Shown in pieces: positions 7,806 through 14,336 of a DNA stretch of 34,721 bases. The notes beneath the pieces are model-generated. The model saw only the letters and a list, made by a program, of their open reading frames with translations, had not been told where the DNA came from and made no database searches. Numbering within the stretch: position 1 is the first letter of the stretch; each line of letters starts with the position of its first letter. Source of the DNA: an uncultured Bacteroidota bacterium (GTDB lineage: Bacteria > Bacteroidota > Bacteroidia > Flavobacteriales > Flavobacteriaceae); contig CACJHI010000016.1 in the NCBI GenBank assembly GCA_902593165.1, positions 1 to 34,721 on the forward strand. The letters are read 5' to 3'. Both the position numbers and the translations under genes were made by a program.

Positions 7806-9285
7806 TAACCTTAAGAAGTTTATTAATTCTAGTTTCCCAAAGATTAATTATCTGTGTTGAATCATTTTTTAAATTTGGGTTAAACGATCTATCTTCTATC
7901 CATAAATCATTCAAGTCTGAAATATTCTTCCAGAACCCAGAAGCGAGTCCAGCTAGGAAAGCCGCACCAAGTGCTGTAGTCTCGGTAGTTTTGGGTCTTG
8001 TAACATTGGTTTGTAATAAATCAGATTGAATCTGCATTAACAGATTATTGTTACTGGCACCACCATCTACTTTCAAATTTGTAAAGTTTATATTTGCATC
8101 CTTTTGCATTTCAATAATTATATCTCTAGTTCTAAGAGCAATTGATTCGAGTGCTGCTCTAGCTATATGACCATTTTCAGTGCCTCTAGTGATACCAAAA
8201 ATTGTTCCCTGAGCATAGGGGTCCCAGTATGGAGCAGCTAAACCAGATAATGCAGGGATAAAAGTTACACCACCATTGTCTTTAACTGTATTTGCAAGAT
8301 TTTCAACTTCAGGTGCATCCTTAATAATAGATAATTTATCTCTAAGCCATTGAATAAGAGCACCTGCAACAAACACACTACCCTCGAGAGCATATGTGAG
8401 TTCTCCATTTATTCTCCAGGCAATTGTTGAAAGCATTTTATTTTTTGATTTTACTGCTGATTTTCCTGTATTCATCATACAAAAACATCCCGTACCGTAT
8501 GTGTTTTTTATATCACCAGGATTAATACATAACTGTCCAAATAATGCAGCTTGTTGATCACCCGCTATTCCAGCAATTGGAATTTTAATACCTAGAATTT
8601 CCTCATCTATATATGCTGATATTGCAGATGAGTCAACAACTTTTGGTAAAATATTTCTTGGAACATCAAAAATTTCTAATAATTCATCATCCCACATGTC
8701 ATCCTTTATATTATAAAGAAGAGTTCTACTTGCATTTGAAGGATCTGTTAAATGATATTTTCCTTTACTTAAATTCCATATCAACCATGTATCGATTGTA
8801 CCAAAAATAAGTTGGCCTTTATCAGCTTGTTGACGAATTTCACTGTTACTATCAAGGATCCATTTTATTTTCGTTCCAGAGAAGTATGCATCAATAACTA
8901 ATCCTGTTTTATTTTGAATAAGTTCACTCTTATTCTCTTCTTTTAGCTTATCACAGAAGCTTGCGGTCCTTCTATCTTGCCATACAATTGCATTATAAAC
9001 CGGTTGACCAGTATCTTTATTCCAGATAACTGTTGTTTCTCTTTGATTTGTTATTCCTATTGAATCAATATTTTTTGGATCAATTTTAGATTTTTTGATT
9101 ACATCTGTAATTGCTTTTAACTGGGTATTCCATATTTCAAGTGGATCGTGTTCAACCCATCCTTCCTTTGGAAAAAATTGATTAAACTCATATTGTGCTA
9201 TCTCAATAGGTTTTGCATTTTTATCAAATAAAATTGTTCTAGAGCTTGTAGTTCCTGCATCAATAGCTAAAATATATTTATCCAT
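7798..9285 (-). CDS. glpK: Glycerol kinase
   Basis: A FGGY-family kinase of 495 residues that phosphorylates glycerol with ATP to glycerol 3-phosphate in the cytoplasm. Visible motifs are D-A-G-T-T-S-S-R (9-16), G-I-T-N-Q-R-E-T (77-84), W-Q-D-R-R (102-106), the catalytic base in G-D-Q-Q-A-A-L-F-G-Q (Asp242) and T-Y-G-T-G-C-F (262-268). I chose the ATG at 9283-9285 because the protein then begins M-D-K-Y-I-L-A-I-D-A-G-T-T, exactly as in the family. An in-frame ATG 12 codons upstream would lie inside the loop of a terminator hairpin and adds residues foreign to the family. This is the first gene of the glp operon and it overlaps glpD by 8 bases. Confidence 0.95.
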   Translation of the reverse strand: MDKYILAIDAGTTSSRTILFDKNAKPIEIAQYEFNQFFPKEGWVEHDPLEIWNTQLKAITDVIKKSKIDPKNIDSIGITNQRETTVIWNKDTGQPVYNAIVWQDRRTASFCDKLKEENKSELIQNKTGLVIDAYFSGTKIKWILDSNSEIRQQADKGQLIFGTIDTWLIWNLSKGKYHLTDPSNASRTLLYNIKDDMWDDELLEIFDVPRNILPKVVDSSAISAYIDEEILGIKIPIAGIAGDQQAALFGQLCINPGDIKNTYGTGCFCMMNTGKSAVKSKNKMLSTIAWRINGELTYALEGSVFVAGALIQWLRDKLSIIKDAPEVENLANTVKDNGGVTFIPALSGLAAPYWDPYAQGTIFGITRGTENGHIARAALESIALRTRDIIIEMQKDANINFTNLKVDGGASNNNLLMQIQSDLLQTNVTRPKTTETTALGAAFLAGLASGFWKNISDLNDLWIEDRSFNPNLKNDSTQIINLWETRINKLLKVNE

Positions 9286-9308
9286 AAATTCTTTATTGCA
9301 ATTTAATA

Positions 9309-9335
9309 AAAAACCCTCCACACTGGAGGGTTTTT
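9309..9335 (-). terminator. Strong intrinsic terminator just upstream of glpK
   Basis: The arms 9309-9320 and 9324-9335 pair perfectly over 12 bases around the three-base loop 9321-9323. The GC-rich core is CCCTCCA/TGGAGGG. Read on the minus strand it is followed by a run of six U residues (9313-9308), the layout of a rho-independent terminator for the secreted-protein gene at 9364-10050. It ends only 23 bases before the glpK start codon, so it may also act as a leader attenuator or overlap the glpK promoter. The plus-strand reading also ends in T5, so it could work in both directions. Confidence 0.88.
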
Positions 9336-9363
9336 ATTATTTCTATATACTAATAGTTAAGAA

Positions 9364-10050
9364 TTAGTTCCAAGTTTTAACTGGGACAGTAGTTCTTGAA
9401 CCATTGTAATCAGATATTGACATAGTCTTAGAGAAAAACTTTTCAAAGGCTTGAGCCTCTGCCTCATTTTTAGGACCGAAACCTAGCATTGCAGCTTGAT
9501 CTTTATACATCATATATATATAGTGAGTCTCTCCTTTTTCTCCATGAGTATAAGCACCAAGTGAGACATAACCTGTCGGCTTAAATACTTCCATTAACTC
9601 AAGGAATGCAGCACCAAATTTACCTTGATCTTTTACATTGAAAGACCACTCCTGAGCTCCAAAAACTTCCTCATCTGATCCAGGAAATCTTGCTAAGGTT
9701 TGTCCACCTTTAATAGATTGGATTGTAGCAAATTTTTCTACACCTGAATTATAAGCATCGTAAGCATCTCCAGATCTTAGAGCTCTTAACTCAACAAGTC
9801 CTTCAACCGGTCCAATAAAATTAATAATATGTGTTGGACTTCCCTTTGGACTATGATAAATTGCTTCAAGAGATACCGATGTACCTTCTGGCATTTCAAT
9901 ACTTGAATAAAAATCATCCATTAAGTTTAATACATATGGAGCATTTCCTGAATCTACATTAAGTGCAACCTCTTCCCAAGTAACATTATTCTGTGCAGTT
10001 GAGAAAGTAAAACTTAATATAGCTAATAATAGTAAATTGAATTTTTTCAT
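9364..10050 (-). CDS. Secreted protein of unknown family, two tandem alpha/beta half-domains (paralogue A)
   Basis: The protein has 228 residues from the ATG at 10048-10050; I prefer this start because it gives a clean Sec signal, M-K-K-F-N-L-L-L-L-A and cleavage near S-T-A-Q at about residue 20. A longer frame starting 12 codons earlier adds no recognisable signal. The mature part seems duplicated: T-W-E-E-V then T-H-I-I-N-F in the first half matches E-W-S-F-N-V then T-H-Y-I-Y-M in the second. A 231-residue paralogue lies at 22290-22985, with shared V-N-L-N/V-A-L-N, F-Y-S-(N/S)-I-E, I-P-E-G/M-P-E-G, G-Y-V-S-(I/L)-G and G-E-T-H-Y-I-Y. The layout recalls tandem ABM-like dimeric alpha/beta barrel domains, but I do not recognise the family and give no function. 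The gene ends just before a strong terminator. Confidence 0.88.
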   Translation of the reverse strand: MKKFNLLLLAILSFTFSTAQNNVTWEEVALNVDSGNAPYVLNLMDDFYSSIEMPEGTSVSLEAIYHSPKGSPTHIINFIGPVEGLVELRALRSGDAYDAYNSGVEKFATIQSIKGGQTLARFPGSDEEVFGAQEWSFNVKDQGKFGAAFLELMEVFKPTGYVSLGAYTHGEKGETHYIYMMYKDQAAMLGFGPKNEAEAQAFEKFFSKTMSISDYNGSRTTVPVKTWN

Positions 10051-10085
10051 TTTAATTAATTTATGATTAATTCTAAATATAATCA

Positions 10086-10116
10086 TTAGATTATTAAATT
10101 AGAATTTATAATCTAA
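10086..10116 (-). repeat. 31-base near-perfect palindrome after the SDR stop codon
   Basis: The outer arms TTAGATTAT (10086-10094) and ATAATCTAA (10108-10116) are exact inverted repeats, and an inner pair AAATT (10096-10100) and AATTT (10103-10107) extends the dyad with one unpaired T at 10095. On the minus strand it begins directly after the stop of the short-chain dehydrogenase and lies 35 bases before the start of the secreted-protein gene. It is AT-only apart from two positions per arm and is not followed by a U tract, so a classical terminator is doubtful. A weak terminator, an mRNA-stabilising hairpin or an operator are all possible. Confidence 0.5.
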
Positions 10117-10866
10117 CTATCTTAAAAAGCTTCCACCATTTACATCAATTGTTGACCCAGTTGAATGATCCATTTTACCAGAGACAATAAGTGAGACTAA
10201 TGGCGATATATCTTTTGTCTCTGTTAGTCTATCTAGAGTAATCCCTTGCTTAACAACATCCTCACCATGTTTATCAATAAAACTCTGAGCCATCTCAGTT
10301 CTAACAAATCCTGGGGCTATACTTATTGCTACAATATTATCTGTCTGTCCAAATGATCTTGACATAGTTTTTGTTAATGAGATAATTCCTCCCTTGGAGC
10401 ATGCATAGGAGATATAATCTTGCTGCTCTCCTCTGAATGCAGCTCTGGATGCAATATTTATGATTCTCAATCTAGAGTTAATTTTTTTCTCTCTTTTATA
10501 TTTTAGAAATTCCTTAAAAATCAATGAAGGTGCTTTAAGATTTACATCAATTGTTTTGTCAAACATCTTGCTCCAACTATTAATATCTAAGGAAATATCT
10601 GCTGATTCAGCAATACCTGCATTATTAATTATGCAATCAGGAAAAGATAATTTATCAATAGTGTTTACTACCATTTTTTTTATCTCTTCTTGCTTAGAAA
10701 GGTCAGCTTGAATAGAGAATGAACCCGTCTTATCTTCTTTCATCAAATCCTTTAGAGGAGATTCGTTTTTATTATAATGAAGTGCAAGCTCATGTCCCTC
10801 AGTCAAAAGATCCTGAGCTATTTTATATCCAATACCTTTTGATGACCCTGTTAATAGTACTTTCAT
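10117..10866 (-). CDS. Short-chain dehydrogenase/reductase, FabG-like
   Basis: A 249-residue classical SDR. The dinucleotide loop T-G-S-S-K-G-I-G is at 6-13, N-N-A-G at 81-84, and the catalytic residues are Ser140, Tyr154 and Lys158 in Y-A-C-S-K. The C-terminal pattern I-A-P-G-F-V-R-T-E-M and D-V-N-G-G is that of the 3-oxoacyl-ACP reductase branch, but a role in fatty-acid synthesis is not supported by the neighbours, none of which is a fab gene. Its ATG overlaps the stop of the S9 peptidase as ATGA, so it is translated from the same message. It differs clearly from the SDR in the glp operon and is not a local duplicate of it. The substrate is unknown. Confidence 0.85.
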   Translation of the reverse strand: MKVLLTGSSKGIGYKIAQDLLTEGHELALHYNKNESPLKDLMKEDKTGSFSIQADLSKQEEIKKMVVNTIDKLSFPDCIINNAGIAESADISLDINSWSKMFDKTIDVNLKAPSLIFKEFLKYKREKKINSRLRIINIASRAAFRGEQQDYISYACSKGGIISLTKTMSRSFGQTDNIVAISIAPGFVRTEMAQSFIDKHGEDVVKQGITLDRLTETKDISPLVSLIVSGKMDHSTGSTIDVNGGSFLR

Positions 10867-12875
10867 TTTTTATATTTTTCAAACCAAGCTAGAATTGCAT
10901 TAACCTTTGCAATTAAATTACTTGGCTTAGCAGCTATTCCATGATTAGCATTTGGAATTCTTACAAGCATTGTTTCAACCTTATTTAACTTTAAACCAGC
11001 ATAAAATTGTTCGCTCTCAGCCATTGGAGTTCGATAGTCTTTTTCCCCAGTAAGAACCATAGTCGGGGTTTTTACGTTGCCAACATAGCTTATAGGTGAC
11101 CTTTTCAGATAACTCTCAGGATCATCCCATGGAAAATCTTTAAACCAGTATTTATAAAAGTATCCAATATTATCTGCGTATAATACAAAGCTATACCAAT
11201 TGATTACTGGCTTTGCAACAACAGCAGCAGCAAACCTATCAGTTTTTCCTACTATCCAGGATGTTAATACTCCTCCTCCACTTCCACCAGTCACAAAAAG
11301 ATTTGATTCATCTATATATCCTTTTTCAATAACAAAGTCTACTCCTGATATTAAATCGTCATAATCTTGACTTGGATAATTATGATGAATCAGATTTCCA
11401 AATTCTTTACCATAGCTTGTACTCCCCCTAGGATTAGTATATAAAACCACGTAGCCTTTAGATGCAAAGAGTTGAACCTCTGATGAAAAATGAAATCCAT
11501 AATTTGTATGTGGGCCACCATGAATCTCTAAAATTAAAGGATACTTTTTTGAACTATCAAAGTTTGGAGGTTTTACAATCCATCCATGGATCATCTTGCC
11601 ATCATAAGAAGATTCGTACCATATCTCCTCAACATTTCCTAGATTTTTATAATCAAATAAATCCTTATTTAAATTTGTCAATCGCTTTTTTGATCCTCTA
11701 TAGCCAACAGCAAGATCAGCAGGGTTATAGGCTGTCCCATAAGTAAATGAGTATCTATTATTCTTTGATAAACTAAAAAATCCTCCACTGTAAGGCCTTG
11801 AAAATGACAAGCCTCCTACTTCATCAACTTCCTTTTTAAATTTACCATCTAGTGTAGTTGAAGCAATTCTAGTTACCCCCTTATCATCAAACTGAAAAAA
11901 AATTTTCTTATTATCACCAGACCAGTAAATATTTGAAATATTTCTATCAATATCTAGTTGAATTTTATATTTATCTGATCCATCTGAATTCATTATATAT
12001 ATTGAATTTTGTTGATACCCTAAATACTCATCGTCATAACCTAAATATGCAATCATAGAATTATCATGAGAAACCTTTGGACTATAATCAGGACCATTTC
12101 GTGAAGTAAGTGCTTTGTGCTCACCTGAATCTAAATTAAGCACATATATTTCAGAATTATTGGTGTTGTAATCAGAGTCCTCATTAAGGTTTGCAGAAAA
12201 TATAATTTTATCATTTCCAAGCCATACTCCTTGTCCAGCTCTTTTTTCAGGTTTTATATTACTAATTTGTCTAGGTGTTCCTCCATTAATTGGAATAGTG
12301 AAAAATTGAACCTCGCCAGGCTTTCTAAATCCCGAACTATCATACCTGTAGTTTAAATCTGATATTTCAACAGGAGGATCGTTCCACTTTGCACCCTTGG
12401 GCTTGTCTGGCATCTCTATTAAAGTATCTCTTTCACTATCTATAAATGATGAGAATAAAATGTAGTTATCATCTGGTGACCATTGAATTGATTCAATTGA
12501 ATATTGATAGTTTGTTAATTTTTGAATTGAATTATTATTCAAATCATACAGAAAAATTTGAGATTTTCCTTCTCTATTTGATTTGAATATAAACTTATCT
12601 CCTTGATTGGACCACTTTGGAGAATTATCTTTAAAATTTCCTGTTGTTATTGGCCTATTATTTGTTCCATCATAATTAATTAACCAAATGTTTGAAAAGC
12701 TTTCATCTGTCATTATATCATTAAAGTTTCTTTGATATAGTACTTTATCTCCATTGGAAGATATTTGAGTATTAGAGACATATTCTAAGTCAAATACATC
12801 AATAGGTTCAAAAATATTTGAGGTTTGAGAAAATGCACTAACCGATACAATAGATATTAATAAAATTTTTTTCAT
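10863..12875 (-). CDS. Secreted S9 family peptidase (acylaminoacyl-peptidase / prolyl oligopeptidase type)
   Basis: A 670-residue exported serine peptidase. A signal peptide covers about residues 1-16 (M-K-K-I-L-L-I-S-I-V, then F-S-Q). Residues about 25-400 form a beta-propeller of WD40-like repeats that contain S-P-D/S-G-D turns (for example W-S-P-D at 132-135). The alpha/beta-hydrolase domain follows, with the nucleophile Ser532 in G-G-S-G-G-G, Asp613 in G-E-K-D-Y-R-T-P and His645 in N-H-G, and the oxyanion segment H-G-G-P-H (452-456). Such enzymes cut short peptides after blocked or proline residues in the periplasm. The gene diverges from the sulfatase gene across 48 bases and leads a unit with the FabG-like gene. 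Confidence 0.93.
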   Translation of the reverse strand: MKKILLISIVSVSAFSQTSNIFEPIDVFDLEYVSNTQISSNGDKVLYQRNFNDIMTDESFSNIWLINYDGTNNRPITTGNFKDNSPKWSNQGDKFIFKSNREGKSQIFLYDLNNNSIQKLTNYQYSIESIQWSPDDNYILFSSFIDSERDTLIEMPDKPKGAKWNDPPVEISDLNYRYDSSGFRKPGEVQFFTIPINGGTPRQISNIKPEKRAGQGVWLGNDKIIFSANLNEDSDYNTNNSEIYVLNLDSGEHKALTSRNGPDYSPKVSHDNSMIAYLGYDDEYLGYQQNSIYIMNSDGSDKYKIQLDIDRNISNIYWSGDNKKIFFQFDDKGVTRIASTTLDGKFKKEVDEVGGLSFSRPYSGGFFSLSKNNRYSFTYGTAYNPADLAVGYRGSKKRLTNLNKDLFDYKNLGNVEEIWYESSYDGKMIHGWIVKPPNFDSSKKYPLILEIHGGPHTNYGFHFSSEVQLFASKGYVVLYTNPRGSTSYGKEFGNLIHHNYPSQDYDDLISGVDFVIEKGYIDESNLFVTGGSGGGVLTSWIVGKTDRFAAAVVAKPVINWYSFVLYADNIGYFYKYWFKDFPWDDPESYLKRSPISYVGNVKTPTMVLTGEKDYRTPMAESEQFYAGLKLNKVETMLVRIPNANHGIAAKPSNLIAKVNAILAWFEKYKK

Positions 12876-12923
12876 AAATTAAGTTAATTAGTAATTTTTG
12901 ATTTTAAAGTTATTAAAATTAGA

Positions 12924-14321
12924 ATGTTAAAAAGAATTATATACTTAATAATATTATTTGTTATTTTTTCCTGTGAAAAAAATAATAATAGTCCAAATAT
13001 TGTCTTCATTTTAGCTGATGATCTTGGCTATGGTGATTTATCTTCTTATGGATCCGAAACAATAGAGACAATCAATATTGATAAACTTGCTGAAAATGGA
13101 GTTAAACTAACATCATATTATGCAGCTCAACCAGTATGTTCTGCCTCAAGAGCTGCTATACTTACAGGTGTATACCCAAATAGAATAGGGATTTATAATG
13201 CCTTTGGACCTACATCAGACTCAGGTATAAGTCATAGTGAATATACCCTAGCTGAGATGTTAAAAGATAATGGTTACAAAACAGGCATTTTTGGTAAATG
13301 GCACCTTGGAAGCAAGAAAGAATTCTTTCCTACAAATCATGGATTTGATGAATTCTATGGAATATTGTATTCAAATGATATGTGGAGATGGCATCCAGAG
13401 TATCCTGAGGGGTATCCACAAGATTTACTTTTATACAGAAATGAAAATGCCTTAAAAGAGATAATAGATCAGTCTAACTTAACAAAAGAAATAACAACTG
13501 AGAGCATAAACTTTATCGAAAAAAATAAGGATAATCCTTTCTTTCTCTACATTGCTCATCCTCAGCCTCACGTTCCACTTTTTGTATCTAAAGATTTTGA
13601 AGATTTAACTGGAAATGGACTCTATGCAGATGTTATCACAGAAATAGATTATTCAGTGGGTAGGGTTTTAGAAAAAATAGAAGAGGTTGGTCTAACTGAA
13701 AATACAATTGTTGTTTTTACATCTGATAATGGACCCTGGCTTTCTTATGGAAATCATTCCGGTTCATCTGGGATTTACAGAGAGGGGAAAGGGACAACTT
13801 GGGAAGGTGGAGTTAGAGTTCCTAGCATAATTAAATTTCCAAATGGATTGAAACCTAGTGAAATTGATGAGCCGATAATGGCTATTGATTGGATGCCAAC
13901 ATTTGCAAATATTACTAGGTCAAAATTATCACAAAATAAAATTGATGGAAAAGATATTTGGCCATTATTGTCAGGTGAAGTAAATCAATCTCCTCATGAA
14001 AAGTTATACTTCTACTACAGGGTTAATGAGCTCCATTCAATTAGAATGAATGATTGGAAAATTCAATTCTCAAGGACTTACAGGTCACTCAATGGAAAAA
14101 AAGGAGGAAAAGATGGAATTCCTGTAAAGTATGAAATGAATAATATAGATAAAAATGAATTATATAATTTAAAGGATGATCCTCAGGAGAGAATTGATGT
14201 CTATGATAAATTTCCTGAGATTGCAAAAAAAATGGAAGAACTTGCTGAAAAAGCAAGACTTGAATTAGGTGATAATTTAAAAGGGAGGAAAGGGAAAGGT
14301 AATAGATTGAGTAAAAATTAA
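12924..14321 (+). CDS. Lipoprotein sulfatase (S1 arylsulfatase family)
   Basis: A 465-residue sulfatase. The leader ends in F-V-I-F-S-C, so Cys17 is probably acylated. The modification motif C-S-A-S-R at 72-76 means Cys72 should be converted to formylglycine by a sulfatase-maturating enzyme encoded elsewhere. Metal and substrate residues are in place: A-D-D (31-33), G-K-W-H-L-G (124-129), H-P-Q-P-H (212-216), S-D-N-G (267-270) and K289. It hydrolyses a sulfate ester; the substrate is not readable, but in marine Bacteroidota such enzymes commonly act on sulfated polysaccharides or glycoconjugates. No SusC/SusD pair or glycoside hydrolase lies nearby, so this is not a typical polysaccharide locus. 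The 928-residue S9 peptidase follows after 15 bases and is likely co-transcribed. Confidence 0.93.
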   Translation: MLKRIIYLIILFVIFSCEKNNNSPNIVFILADDLGYGDLSSYGSETIETINIDKLAENGVKLTSYYAAQPVCSASRAAILTGVYPNRIGIYNAFGPTSDSGISHSEYTLAEMLKDNGYKTGIFGKWHLGSKKEFFPTNHGFDEFYGILYSNDMWRWHPEYPEGYPQDLLLYRNENALKEIIDQSNLTKEITTESINFIEKNKDNPFFLYIAHPQPHVPLFVSKDFEDLTGNGLYADVITEIDYSVGRVLEKIEEVGLTENTIVVFTSDNGPWLSYGNHSGSSGIYREGKGTTWEGGVRVPSIIKFPNGLKPSEIDEPIMAIDWMPTFANITRSKLSQNKIDGKDIWPLLSGEVNQSPHEKLYFYYRVNELHSIRMNDWKIQFSRTYRSLNGKKGGKDGIPVKYEMNNIDKNELYNLKDDPQERIDVYDKFPEIAKKMEELAEKARLELGDNLKGRKGKGNRLSKN

Positions 14322-14336
14322 TTTAAATAAAAAGTT

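Noticed and set aside
9286-9321. Upstream start for glycerol kinase adding 12 residues
   Set aside because: The start codon would sit in the loop of the terminator hairpin, and the extra residues do not resemble the family N-terminus; M-D-K-Y-I-L fits exactly.
10051-10086. Twelve-residue extension of the secreted protein at its N-terminus
   Set aside because: It would place polar residues before a good signal peptide that begins at 10050 and would reach into the palindrome.
12876-12923. Promoter box TAATTTTTG before the sulfatase gene
   Set aside because: It has one T too many for TAnnTTTG and no TTG at the proper distance.
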